Assembly (NCBI RefSeq): GCF_019336435.1
Contig: NZ_JAHWXQ010000003.1
Coordinates: 1-64,000 of the forward strand
DNA from: Pontibacter populi
GTDB lineage: Bacteria; Bacteroidota; Bacteroidia; Cytophagales; Hymenobacteraceae
Length of the DNA stretch: 64,000 nucleotides
Direction: 5' to 3'
Part shown: positions 26,053 to 35,247 of the stretch, in pieces
Numbering within the stretch: position 1 is the first letter of the stretch
How the letters are laid out: each line of letters begins with the position of its first letter
Program-made: the position numbers and the translations under genes
Notes under the pieces: generated by a model
What the model saw: only the letters and a program-made list of their open reading frames with translations
What the model was told of the DNA's origin: nothing
Databases searched by the model: none

Positions 26053-27402
26053 ATGAAATCGGTACCACAGATAACCCTTGAAGAAGCAGTTGCTTTGGTA
26101 AAGGATGGCGATATATTACTGCAGGGCGGCTTCGGGATGACGGGCAACCCGGTACACCTGATGCATGCATTGGCTGAAACCAGAACAAAGGACCTGACTT
26201 TTATCGGGAACAATGTTGGTGAAGCCGGAATAGGTGGCGGCAAATTATTGCGCAACGGGCAGATCAAAAAAATGATCGGTTCTTTCTTTACCAGTAACCC
26301 GGAAGCAGTAAAAGCTGCCCAGGACGGTGACGTAGAATATGAGCTGTTGCCCCAGGGTACATTGGCAGAAGCTATTCGTGCAGGTGGAGCCGGTATTGGT
26401 GGCTTTTATACGCCTACCTCTGCCGGTACAGAACTCGCTGAAGGCCGCGAAACAAAAATGATAAGGGGAGTGGAGCAGGTATTTATTGAGGGCATCCGGG
26501 GCAATGTAGCTTTTGTGCGTGCCTGGAAAGCGGATACGGCTGGTAACCTGACCTATCGTATGACGGAGCAGAACTTTAACCGTGCCATGGCCACCGCTGC
26601 CGACCTGGTAATTGCGGAAGTGGAAGAAATTGTACCGGTGGGAGAGATCGCGCCGGAACACGTGCACACGCCGGGCTCTTTTGTAAATTACCTGGTGCAG
26701 GCCACACTTACACCGGAAGACCTGGGCTCCTCTGCCTCCGTTTCGTCCTCCCGGAAGACAAGTGAAAGACGCATGAACATGGCCAGGCGAGCGTTGAAGG
26801 AACTGAAGCGAGGTGATGTGGTAAACCTGGGGATTGGTATACCAACGTTAGTTGCGGATCTGATCACACCTGAAAACGGCATCGTGATGCATACAGAGAA
26901 CGGCATGCTGGGCGTTGGTCCGGTGCCGACAGATGGCGGTGGCGCGATGGATTACCCGGTTAATGCCGGTAAAATTCCGGTTACAGCCCTGCCGGGCGCC
27001 AGCTATTTCGATAGTGCCGACTCGTTTGCCATGATACGCGGAAAGCACGTGGACATTGCCGTAATGGGTGGACTGGAAGTAGATGAAAAGGCGAACCTGG
27101 CCAACTGGGCAGTACCTGGTCAGCCGTTGCTGGGCGTAGGTGGCGCTATGGACTTGGCTTCGGGAGCCAAAACACTTATCATCACCATGACCCATACGAA
27201 CAAAGACGGTTCCCCTAAAGTTGTTCCGAAATGTGCTTTACCATTAACCGCACTAAAAGCGGTAGATATGATCATTACAGACCTGGCCGTTTTCAGGTTT
27301 ATAGATGGACAGCTGACCCTTACGGAACTGATGCCCGGAGCAACGCTGGAAGAAGTGCGGGACAAGACGAGTGCAAAGTTTAAAGAAGCGCTTGAGGCAT
27401 AA
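26053..27402 (+). CDS. Fused-subunit 3-oxoacid CoA-transferase (3-oxoadipate:succinyl-CoA)
   Basis: 449 aa. Residues 1-~225 are the alpha (PcaI-type) subunit: [25 protein letters not shown] with the oxyanion GGFG motif and [20 protein letters not shown]. Residues ~235-449 are the beta (PcaJ-type) subunit: [18 protein letters not shown] and [12 protein letters not shown] holding the catalytic Glu in the ENG motif. In most proteobacteria these are two genes; here they form one chain, as in mammalian SCOT. It activates 3-oxoadipate to 3-oxoadipyl-CoA. The flanking enol-lactonase and thiolase define the substrate. Confidence 0.92.
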   Translation: MKSVPQITLEEAVALVKDGDILLQGGFGMTGNPVHLMHALAETRTKDLTFIGNNVGEAGIGGGKLLRNGQIKKMIGSFFTSNPEAVKAAQDGDVEYELLPQGTLAEAIRAGGAGIGGFYTPTSAGTELAEGRETKMIRGVEQVFIEGIRGNVAFVRAWKADTAGNLTYRMTEQNFNRAMATAADLVIAEVEEIVPVGEIAPEHVHTPGSFVNYLVQATLTPEDLGSSASVSSSRKTSERRMNMARRALKELKRGDVVNLGIGIPTLVADLITPENGIVMHTENGMLGVGPVPTDGGGAMDYPVNAGKIPVTALPGASYFDSADSFAMIRGKHVDIAVMGGLEVDEKANLANWAVPGQPLLGVGGAMDLASGAKTLIITMTHTNKDGSPKVVPKCALPLTALKAVDMIITDLAVFRFIDGQLTLTELMPGATLEEVRDKTSAKFKEALEA

Positions 27403-27475
27403 GACAATGTTCCGGTTCGGGTAAAGGGAGTGCTTTTGTGAGCATGTATTTTTTAAGTGCTATCTACCTCCTGAA

Positions 27476-27991
27476 ATGAAAAGTATTACCGAAACTATGG
27501 CAGCAAGGCAGTTTAGCATAGATGCAGACATGATCCTGTACATTATCCGGTGTTCCGTTGGGTTCCTGATTGGGTATGCGTTGTATCTTGCTTTTCCGCA
27601 GTTCGAGCTTTACTGGACCATGCTTTCGATCATACTTGTGCTGTCTCCGGAAGTAAAAGACTCGCCCAGACTAACCAACGAGCGGGTAAAATCAAACCTG
27701 ATCGGGTCGAGTGTGGGGTTGTTCTGCTTTATATTGCCTGTACACCAGGTGGTCATGATGGTGCTTGGTATCTCCATGGCTATCTTTATCTGCCATTTTC
27801 TTAAACTGATGAGTGTGGCCCGGACTGCTGTAGTTGCACTTATCATTGTGGTGATCCATGAACAGGAATCAATGACCTACTGGTCAGCAGTAGAACGGTT
27901 TGTGTCGGTCACGCTGGGCTGTCTGATCGGGCTCGCCGTTTCTACAGTCACTGCCTTTTTATCTGAAACTATCAAAAAGAAAACAAACTGA
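27476..27991 (+). CDS. FUSC-type (aromatic acid exporter-like) membrane protein
   Basis: 171 aa. Residues ~25-165 include about four to five membrane helices (SVGFLIGYALYLAFPQFELYW; SIILVLSPEVKDSPR; SSVGLFCFILPVHQVVMMV; LAVSTVTAFL) with the short NERVKSNLIGSSVG loop typical of the FUSC/ArAE fold. This is only the N-terminal half-size version. Position between the CoA-transferase and thiolase genes suggests a role in efflux or tolerance of aromatic acid intermediates, but that is inference. Confidence 0.7.
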   Translation: MKSITETMAARQFSIDADMILYIIRCSVGFLIGYALYLAFPQFELYWTMLSIILVLSPEVKDSPRLTNERVKSNLIGSSVGLFCFILPVHQVVMMVLGISMAIFICHFLKLMSVARTAVVALIIVVIHEQESMTYWSAVERFVSVTLGCLIGLAVSTVTAFLSETIKKKTN

Positions 27992-28016
27992 TTACAACAC
28001 CTTTAAAGTTAATATT

Positions 28017-29225
28017 ATGAGCAAAGAAGCCTATATCATAGATGGAATCAGAACCCCTGTCGGTAATTTGCGAGGGGAACTTTCGCCGGTTCGGACCGAT
28101 GACCTGGCAGCCATGGTCATCAAAGAATTGATCAGCCGGAACCCTGATATACCAAAGGAGGCAGTGGATGATGTGATACTTGGCTGCCATAACCAGGCCG
28201 GCGAGGACAACCGCAACGTAGCTCGCATGGCGGGCTTGCTTGCAGGCTTACCTGTAACGGTGCCTGGCGAAACCGTTAACCGCTTGTGCTCCTCTGGCAT
28301 GTCGGCGGTTATAAATGCTGCCCGGGCTATTAAGGCTGGTGATGGCGATGTGTTTATTGCCGGCGGCGTAGAGCACATGACGCGCGGCCCATTGGTTGTT
28401 TCCAAGCCAACCAAAGCATTCGGCACCGATTCGCAGATGTTTGATTCCAGTTTTGGATGGCGCTTTGTGAACCCCAAAATGAAGGAAATGTACGGTGTTG
28501 ACCCGATGGGTATTACGGCGGAAAACCTGGCTGAAATGTATAAGATCTCGCGGGAAGACCAGGACAAATTCTCCTACCATTCCCAGATGAAGGCGACAAA
28601 AGCGCAGGAAAACGGCACCCTGGCTGAAGAGATCATGCCCGTAACTATACCCCAGCGAAAAGGCGACCCGGTTATAGTTTCAAAAGATGAATTCATCAGG
28701 CCAAACACAACTATAGAAACGCTGGCTAAACTAAAGCCTGCTTTTAAAACTGACGGCACCGTTACAGCCGGCAACGCTTCTGGTCTAAACGACGGTGCGG
28801 CGGCTACTTATGTTGTTTCTGAAGATGCCTTGCAAAAGTATAATCTGACACCGCTGGCCCGTATCGTAAGCTCAGCAGTAGTTGGCGTAGAGCCTCGTAT
28901 TATGGGAATTGGTCCTGTTCCTGCCACTGAAAAGGCGTTAGAAAAAGCGGGTTTACGGTTAGAGGATATGGACATTATTGAGCTGAACGAAGCTTTTGCG
29001 GCGCAAAGTCTTGCCTGCACCAGAGCCCTGGGATTAGAAGATGACGACGCGCGCGTGAACGTGAACGGCGGAGCCATTGCACTGGGCCATCCGCTGGGAA
29101 TGTCAGGAACACGCATCATATTAAGCGCCGCACTATCACTGAAAAGACAGCAGAAACGCTATGCGCTGGCAACGATGTGTGTGGGAGTTGGGCAGGGATA
29201 TGCCGTTATATTGGAAAGGGTTTAG
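28017..29225 (+). CDS. pcaF: 3-oxoadipyl-CoA thiolase (acetyl-CoA acyltransferase)
   Basis: 402 aa, the usual length. The acylated Cys91 lies in NRLCSSGMSAV; NVNGGAIALGHPLGMSG supplies the catalytic His and ATMCVGVGQG the second Cys. IDGIRTPVGNLRGELSPVRTDDL at the N-terminus is the PcaF/PaaJ-like start. It cleaves 3-oxoadipyl-CoA into succinyl-CoA and acetyl-CoA, the last step to the TCA cycle. A general acetyl-CoA acetyltransferase would look similar; the catA-catB-catC-pcaD-CoA-transferase context supports the 3-oxoadipyl-CoA form. Confidence 0.92.
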   Translation: MSKEAYIIDGIRTPVGNLRGELSPVRTDDLAAMVIKELISRNPDIPKEAVDDVILGCHNQAGEDNRNVARMAGLLAGLPVTVPGETVNRLCSSGMSAVINAARAIKAGDGDVFIAGGVEHMTRGPLVVSKPTKAFGTDSQMFDSSFGWRFVNPKMKEMYGVDPMGITAENLAEMYKISREDQDKFSYHSQMKATKAQENGTLAEEIMPVTIPQRKGDPVIVSKDEFIRPNTTIETLAKLKPAFKTDGTVTAGNASGLNDGAAATYVVSEDALQKYNLTPLARIVSSAVVGVEPRIMGIGPVPATEKALEKAGLRLEDMDIIELNEAFAAQSLACTRALGLEDDDARVNVNGGAIALGHPLGMSGTRIILSAALSLKRQQKRYALATMCVGVGQGYAVILERV

Positions 29226-29254
29226 CTGCCTTTTCGGGTTTTGGCGTGTGACAG

Positions 29255-29788
29255 ATGAGTAAGAAACAAGCGATACTGGACGCTGCTTTAAAGCTGTTTA
29301 CGGAGAATGGTGCCCGGGCGACATCAACTAAATCTATAGCTTCTGAAGCGAACACTTCAGAAGCACTGATTTTTAAACACTATGGTTCAAAAGATCAGCT
29401 ACTGGAGGCAATCCTTAAAAAAGCCTATCAGGTTACAGCCCTAGAGACCAACTTATACCTGAAAGGACTGACAGCAAGTGAGTATATCAGTAACATGATT
29501 GAGCTCCCGATCCTGCTGACGCGTTCGAATCCTGATTTCTGGGAAATGCAATACAAGATCATGGCGCTCAATCCAATCTCGTCGCGTTATCACGAAAACT
29601 TTATGCGTCCATGCCAGGTCAGGCTGACAGAATGTTTCCGGGAACTGAACTACAGCAACCCCGAACTGGAAGCCGAACTTTTGCTTATCTACATCGATGG
29701 CATCTGGAAATACTTCGCTGCACATAAGCTTGACGTTGCAAAGGAAAAAGCACTTACAGAATGTATGAAGCAGAAGTATAAACTATAG
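29255..29788 (+). CDS. TetR/AcrR-family transcriptional regulator
   Basis: 177 aa. Residues 1-47 are the TetR helix-turn-helix (KKQAILDAALKLFTENGARA; SEALIFKHYGSKDQLLEAIL), the rest a helical ligand-binding domain that shares no obvious motif. It is 29 bp after the thiolase gene, in the same direction, so it is co-transcribed with the pathway it may repress. The tandem operator-like repeats before catB match TetR-type sites, which supports autoregulatory feedback by a pathway intermediate (inference). Confidence 0.88.
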   Translation: MSKKQAILDAALKLFTENGARATSTKSIASEANTSEALIFKHYGSKDQLLEAILKKAYQVTALETNLYLKGLTASEYISNMIELPILLTRSNPDFWEMQYKIMALNPISSRYHENFMRPCQVRLTECFRELNYSNPELEAELLLIYIDGIWKYFAAHKLDVAKEKALTECMKQKYKL

Positions 29789-29903
29789 TTGCGCGCGAGT
29801 TTAAATAAAGTTTATAGTTGCATGTTTTGAAGCTCGATACTTTGGGAATTCCCTTCTGTAAATAAAAGTGCCTTGAGATGTAGGTGTTCTTTACACAGAG
29901 CGA

Positions 29904-32333
29904 TTAAAACTCAACTATAAAACCAAGTGTCGGTACCAGGTTACCGTCGTTATTCTCAAGCACTACCGGTATGGCATTGCTTCCGTCTGAGCGAAGTGCG
30001 TTGCCATCTGTGGTAGCAAAACCAGTGTTTTCTTCGTTGCGCTGGAAAGTATAGCGGTCAAAGCCAGGCGTTTTACTTACCAGTACATTGGCAACATCCA
30101 GAAACAGGTCAAGTGTAACGCGGTTTAAATTCCACTTTTTATCGATGCGCACGTCCAGCTGGCTGAAAGGTTGGAGACGCTCAGTGTTTAGCCTGGAGTA
30201 ATCCAGTATCCCTACACCCAGCGAAGCATAATTCCGGCGGGAGGCCTCCAGGTCGAATGGCGTGGAAGGTGCGCCGCCAGCATACCGGTACTTGGCCCCA
30301 AACTCCCAGTTACGAGGCAGCTTTTTGCCTAATAAGCCCGAGACAAGGTGCCGGTAATCCCAGGCACTGGAAACATAACGGCCATCCAGCCCGGCAAATT
30401 CACTCACAACATACGTGTAAGATAATACAGAGAACACGGTGCCTGTTAGCTTTTTTTGCAGGTATACCTCAGCGCCATAGGCTCTGCCTTCCCCGGTTGT
30501 ACTAACAGCCTCGTTGCCAATAGCGCCAAAGTCGCCGCCCTGGTTTGCCAGCGAAATGCCATCCCGAACAGATAACGGGTAGTTACTATAGTCTTTGTAG
30601 AAACCCTCAAGCGTAAAGCGCAGATCCTGACGAGGTAAGAACTCGGTGCCCAGTACATAGTGAAGGGACCTGGTATAATCGGCCTGTTTATTCAGGTAAA
30701 TGCCGTTTTCCTGGTATCCGAGCACTGTGTAAGCCGGAAGTTTATAATAGAGGCCGGACGATCCGTTTATCGTCCATTTATCATTAAGAAGGTAGGAAAT
30801 AGCCAGGCGGGGAGACAGGGTTTTCATCGGATTATTTCCTTCATCAGTGAAGGAATTCAGATCAGTGCGGATACCGAGCGACAGCCCCAGTTTCTCCTTT
30901 AATACCGACCTGGAAACCTGCCCGAACGCACCATACCGGAAAAAATCCAGCCTGGTGTCATAATCCAGAATTACGCCTGGCTGTACTACGTTATTCTGTT
31001 CATCACGCAGCTCTTTCCGGATCACACTGTAAATATCATTGGTAAACTGCACGTACTGCCCCGAAACCCCGTAGGCATATCGCCATCCATTTTTATATTT
31101 ATTTACATCCAGCCGCAGTTTGTTTTCGGTCTCGCGTGAGCTTGAATTTAGGGTGAGTGCCCGGTTTTCCCCTTCTTCCGCTGCTTCATATTTTGTCAGG
31201 CCATTATCAAAAGCATTACGACTCAGAGCCAGGTTCACGAAACCATCGTTTATCAGCCTTTTTACAACAACGCCGGTAGTATAATTCCATTGGTTAATGT
31301 ATGGAACAGAACGCAGGATGTATTCATTTTCCGGGGTACTTTCGCGCGGTACTCCAAACGAGAAGTCATCAATTGCTCCAACGCCTATTAAAGAGATAGA
31401 AGTTTTGTCATTCAATTTATGGTCTACTTTGTACTGGAAATCCCAGTAGCTGGGACGAATAGGCAGGTCGAGCAACTTAAACAGGAACTGAAGGTAAGAC
31501 CTGCGTGCAGATACTAGGTATGTTGTTTTCGAACTGATAGGTCCTTCTAAAGTAGTGGCAAATTCTGATCCGCTCAGTCGTACGTTACCCGAAAAACGTT
31601 CGGGGTTACCATAGCGCTGCCTGAACTCAAACACCGAGGCAAGCGCATTGTCGTAACGCGCATCAAAAGCTGATGAACTTACTTTCAGGTCCTCAATGAA
31701 AGATACATTGAGTATACCGGTGGCTCCGCCAGCACTTCCTTGGGTAGTAAAGTGATTGATGAGTGGTATTTCGATGCCATCGAGGTAGTATACGTTTTCG
31801 TTGGGAGCCCCACCGCGTATGATCAGGTCGTTACGGCTACCGCCCCCTGTACCATTGGTGGCAACACCGGGCAATACCTGCACTACTTTTGAAATATCGA
31901 AATTTCCGCCTGGGTTGCTTCTGATCTCTTCTGTTGTCAGGCTCTGAACCGACAAAGGAGTGATAAAATCGGCCACAGCCGCACTTTGCCTTCTGTTGGC
32001 CACTACCTCCACTTGCTGCAATTGGCTGGAGGCCGGCACCATTTCGAAGTTCAGTATCTGTACGTTACCAACCGTTACATTTACATTAAACCTTGAGAGT
32101 GGCTGATAGCCTAAGTAAGAACTTTGTACAGTATAACTGCCTACAGGAATGTTCTCAATCCGGAAGGCTCCTTTCTCGTTGGTAATAGCGCCCAATTGGC
32201 TTCCAACTACCTGTACCGATACACCGATCAAGGGTTCCTGTGTATTCCTGTCCCGGATTGTTCCGGTAATTAAGCCTGTTTGGGCTAAAGCAAGTGATGG
32301 TAGCAGAATAACGAGCAGAAGTAATACTCTCAT
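29904..32333 (-). CDS. TonB-dependent receptor with carboxypeptidase-like N-terminal domain
   Basis: 809 aa. Signal peptide ending SLALAQ (1-18). Residues ~19-105 are a CarboxypepD_reg-like domain (TGLITGTIRDRNTQEPLIGVSVQV; ENIPVGSYTVQSSYLGYQ). Plug domain ~115-230 (SNPGGNFDISKVVQVLPGVATN; NDLIIRGGAPNENVYYLDGIEIP), then a 22-strand barrel to the end (LVPTLGFIVEF). It imports a large substrate such as a siderophore or glycan; no SusD, surface lipoprotein or regulator is adjacent, so the ligand is open. The gene is monocistronic between the TetR gene and a divergent amino acid permease. Confidence 0.93.
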   Translation of the reverse strand: MRVLLLLVILLPSLALAQTGLITGTIRDRNTQEPLIGVSVQVVGSQLGAITNEKGAFRIENIPVGSYTVQSSYLGYQPLSRFNVNVTVGNVQILNFEMVPASSQLQQVEVVANRRQSAAVADFITPLSVQSLTTEEIRSNPGGNFDISKVVQVLPGVATNGTGGGSRNDLIIRGGAPNENVYYLDGIEIPLINHFTTQGSAGGATGILNVSFIEDLKVSSSAFDARYDNALASVFEFRQRYGNPERFSGNVRLSGSEFATTLEGPISSKTTYLVSARRSYLQFLFKLLDLPIRPSYWDFQYKVDHKLNDKTSISLIGVGAIDDFSFGVPRESTPENEYILRSVPYINQWNYTTGVVVKRLINDGFVNLALSRNAFDNGLTKYEAAEEGENRALTLNSSSRETENKLRLDVNKYKNGWRYAYGVSGQYVQFTNDIYSVIRKELRDEQNNVVQPGVILDYDTRLDFFRYGAFGQVSRSVLKEKLGLSLGIRTDLNSFTDEGNNPMKTLSPRLAISYLLNDKWTINGSSGLYYKLPAYTVLGYQENGIYLNKQADYTRSLHYVLGTEFLPRQDLRFTLEGFYKDYSNYPLSVRDGISLANQGGDFGAIGNEAVSTTGEGRAYGAEVYLQKKLTGTVFSVLSYTYVVSEFAGLDGRYVSSAWDYRHLVSGLLGKKLPRNWEFGAKYRYAGGAPSTPFDLEASRRNYASLGVGILDYSRLNTERLQPFSQLDVRIDKKWNLNRVTLDLFLDVANVLVSKTPGFDRYTFQRNEENTGFATTDGNALRSDGSNAIPVVLENNDGNLVPTLGFIVEF

Positions 32334-32502
32334 AGTTTAAGTGTATTCGGTTATTGCTCGTACTACAGGCTTTGCATTAAATTGTTTAAAGTTGTGAATA
32401 AATTTGATTTTTCATGATAAAATAAGTGAGTAAGGGTAGGCAGCACTTAAACAACTACCCGTACCAGATGCGTATACAGCCTATCATTGCTACCAAAGGT
32501 TT

Positions 32503-34272
32503 ATGAACAAGGATGTTACCACTTCCACTACTCCTGCACACCATCCAAAACTCAAAGAGCTTGCCGCTACAGCCATATGTGGAAATGATATAACTTCTTC
32601 CTGTTTGTATGTTTCTGCCCTTGCAATCATCTATGCAGGTCAGTATGCCTGGGTTGCCTTGCTGATGGTTGGAGGCGTGCTGTACTTATTCCGGAGCATT
32701 TACGGCGAAGTAGTTGGCGCCCTGCCGCTCAATGGTGGTGCCTACAACGCACTGCTTAACACAACAAGCAAAAGCACAGCATCTTTGGCAGCCTGCCTCA
32801 CATTGCTTTCTTATATGGCAACTGCCGTTATTTCGGCCAGTGAGGCAATGCATTACGTGCATCATCTATGGCAGGGGTTGCCAATAATATATGCCACAAT
32901 CGGTTTACTGGCCTTATTTATGGGGTTAACCATCATGGGGATCGGTGAATCCTCCATTGTGGCGGTAATTATTTTTATCACCCACCTTTCTACCCTCACA
33001 CTGCTTTTGGTAATAGGTTTTTTCTTTTTATTCAGTCATGGATTTGACACGCTTACCTTGAACTATAGCCAACCCCTGGAAGGGAGTATTCCGAGGGCAC
33101 TTTTCTTTGGGTTTGCAGCGGCTATGCTGGGGATATCCGGTTTTGAGAGCTCGGCTAACTTTGTTGAAGAGCAGGCTGAAGGTGTTTTTCCAAAGACTTT
33201 GCGCAATATGTGGTTAGCCGTAACCATCTTTAATCCACTGACTGCTTTTCTGGCCATCGCTATTATTCCATTGGCAGCGGTAAAAGAGAATCAGACCGCG
33301 TTGCTGGCCTACATGGGAGAGGTAGCTGGCGGAAGCTGGCTTGCTATAATTATATCTGTTAATGCGGCTCTGGTGCTGAGCGGTGCAGTGCTCACGTCCT
33401 ATGTTGGTGTAACAGGATTGGTCCAACGCATGACCCTGGATCGATGCCTGCCCCAGTTCTTGCTGATAACAAACAAAAAGGGCTCTGCATACCTGATCAT
33501 GATTACCTTTTTTCTGTTATGTGTATCAATCCTAATGATTACAGCTGGTGATATTGGTGCGTTGGCAGGCGTATATACCATTTCTTTTCTGGCTGTGATG
33601 GTATTTTTTGGAATCGGTAATATCCTGCTGAAGTTTCGCCGTAATCGTTTACCCCGCCCAGTACGTGCTTCCGGGCTGGTCCTGTTTTTAGCGATTACTG
33701 CTGTGCTGGCGGCGTTAGCGGGCAACGCCATCCTGAATCCGGCCTATGTGTGGGTGTTTCTCAAGTATTTTGTTCCAACCGTTTCCATTGTGTTCATTAT
33801 GCTGTACCGTATTGAACTGCTTATCTTTTTTGCGTTCATAGTCAGGCAGTTGGAACGCCCGCTGAAAAAAATAATACCTTTTAAATCCTATACTATAAAG
33901 CGTCTCATTCAGACGATCAGATCACAGCAGTTCGTTTTTTTCTCGAAGGGTGATAATATAGCAAACATCAATAAGGTGATGCGCTATATTGTAGAGAACG
34001 AACATACCAACCGCATTAAAATTGTTAATGTATTAGAGGAAGGTGAAGAACCCCCGAAAAAGCTGATGCACGAGGTTGAAGTGCTGGACCTGGCATATCC
34101 GGAACTGGAGGTAGACTTCGTTATCATCAGAGGCTCTAAATTTGGTCCGGAACTGATTCAGGAGCTTTCAGATAAGTGGGGAATACCTAAAAACTTTATG
34201 TTTATTGGTTCTCCCGGGGACCATTTCCCATATAGGCTACAGGAACTGGGAGGAGTCAGGTTGGTTATTTAA
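32503..34272 (+). CDS. APC-family amino acid permease with C-terminal soluble extension
   Basis: 589 aa. Residues ~20-440 form about 12 helices with the APC signature ATAICGNDITSSCLYVSALAI in helix 1 and GISGFESSANFVEEQAEG in helix 6. Residues ~450-589 are cytoplasmic and resemble the soluble tail of amino acid/polyamine or potassium transporter homologues (RIKIVNVLEEGEE; VDFVIIRGSKFGPELIQEL). This tail may sense a ligand or energy state. Substrate unknown. It converges on the DUF4249 gene, with a 21-bp-arm terminator between. Confidence 0.85.
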   Translation: MNKDVTTSTTPAHHPKLKELAATAICGNDITSSCLYVSALAIIYAGQYAWVALLMVGGVLYLFRSIYGEVVGALPLNGGAYNALLNTTSKSTASLAACLTLLSYMATAVISASEAMHYVHHLWQGLPIIYATIGLLALFMGLTIMGIGESSIVAVIIFITHLSTLTLLLVIGFFFLFSHGFDTLTLNYSQPLEGSIPRALFFGFAAAMLGISGFESSANFVEEQAEGVFPKTLRNMWLAVTIFNPLTAFLAIAIIPLAAVKENQTALLAYMGEVAGGSWLAIIISVNAALVLSGAVLTSYVGVTGLVQRMTLDRCLPQFLLITNKKGSAYLIMITFFLLCVSILMITAGDIGALAGVYTISFLAVMVFFGIGNILLKFRRNRLPRPVRASGLVLFLAITAVLAALAGNAILNPAYVWVFLKYFVPTVSIVFIMLYRIELLIFFAFIVRQLERPLKKIIPFKSYTIKRLIQTIRSQQFVFFSKGDNIANINKVMRYIVENEHTNRIKIVNVLEEGEEPPKKLMHEVEVLDLAYPELEVDFVIIRGSKFGPELIQELSDKWGIPKNFMFIGSPGDHFPYRLQELGGVRLVI

Positions 34273-34356
34273 AAAAGCAGATAATGACCAATTGATGCCG
34301 GGTAAGAAATTCAAAAAGCATTTACATAAACTGCTGAAAAATTCACTGAAGATTGC

Positions 34357-34411
34357 ATTGATACACTAAAAAACCGCCCCTGTAGAGGACGCGGTTTTTT
34401 AGTGTATCAAT
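34357..34411. terminator. Bidirectional terminator with perfect 21-bp arms
   Basis: Positions 34357-34377 are the exact reverse complement of 34391-34411 around a 13-nt loop. Each arm has a run of A or T (CTAAAAAACCGC / GCGGTTTTTTAG), so it works both ways between the convergent permease and DUF4249 genes. The arms are unusually long. Confidence 0.9.
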
Positions 34412-34431
34412 TCCTGATTAATCCATATATT

Positions 34432-35226
34432 TTACTCTACCACCGCTTCCATCACCGACACAGCCGAAGCACCGAAATACCCGATAGCACCACCTGAGAT
34501 GTTGCTCGGAGCGTTAGCCGGTGTGCTCTCAAAAGGACCGCCGGTTGAATTTTGCTGGTTCACGAGGGCATACCAGAAGTTGTAAGCGGGTTTGTCAATA
34601 CTCATAAGTTCTACCCGTAAATGGTCTCCTTTCTGTATAATAAAGCCCATGCTGGCGTGGCCGTAGCTGCCATCGTATAGTTCATCGTTCAGCACCGCCA
34701 GCTCATCCGGGTCCAGGGCACCGTTCACGTATACATTCCACCTATAGTTGTTGCCTTTACCAGCCGGGTCTGCGAAATGGAGGATCGGGGAGTAGCCTTC
34801 GTCCTCCATGTGCGTTTTTTTGTGGTACTCAAAGGTCAGCGAATCTATAGTGGATACGGTGGGCATGTAGCTTTGGGCCGTGTAGGTTTTGCCATCTATC
34901 ACCACGTGCAGGTAATACGTGTAGCCTGGCGTGCCCTGCAAGGTTTTGGTCTGGTATAAGCCATCGCCGGTTTGCTCTAATGTTTCGGTGTTGCCGTGGT
35001 TATCTGAGATGGTAACGATGGCTCCATTCACACCGGGTGTGCGGCCTTCTTCGAGGTAACCTTTGGTGTTGGATAAGCGCACGGTATAAGGCCCCGTTTG
35101 GTCTGTTACCAAACCTTCCACTACCAGTTTGGTGTCGGCGGTGCGGAGTTCATAGTCTATTACTTCTTCGCAGCTGTACAAACTCATCGTGAGCATCCCC
35201 AGCAGGTATAAAAATATCTTTTTCAT
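34432..35226 (-). CDS. DUF4249 lipoprotein
   Basis: 264 aa. Lipobox SLYSC with Cys19 after a hydrophobic signal, so an outer-membrane lipoprotein. The mature part begins EEVIDYELRTADTKLVVEGLVTDQTGPYTVRLS, the usual opening of DUF4249 proteins, followed by a fibronectin-like fold (NGAIVTISDNHGNTETLEQTGDGLYQT). DUF4249 genes lie directly after TonB-dependent receptor genes, as here (21 bp), and probably form a receptor complex with them. Function unknown; often associated with iron limitation in Bacteroidota. Confidence 0.92.
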   Translation of the reverse strand: MKKIFLYLLGMLTMSLYSCEEVIDYELRTADTKLVVEGLVTDQTGPYTVRLSNTKGYLEEGRTPGVNGAIVTISDNHGNTETLEQTGDGLYQTKTLQGTPGYTYYLHVVIDGKTYTAQSYMPTVSTIDSLTFEYHKKTHMEDEGYSPILHFADPAGKGNNYRWNVYVNGALDPDELAVLNDELYDGSYGHASMGFIIQKGDHLRVELMSIDKPAYNFWYALVNQQNSTGGPFESTPANAPSNISGGAIGYFGASAVSVMEAVVE

Positions 35227-35247
35227 AGTAGCAAATGTGCTTATAGT

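Noticed and set aside
29521..29540. GTTCGAATC resembling a tRNA T-arm
   Set aside because: It lies inside the TetR coding sequence and no cloverleaf fits around it. No tRNA gene was found elsewhere in the window.
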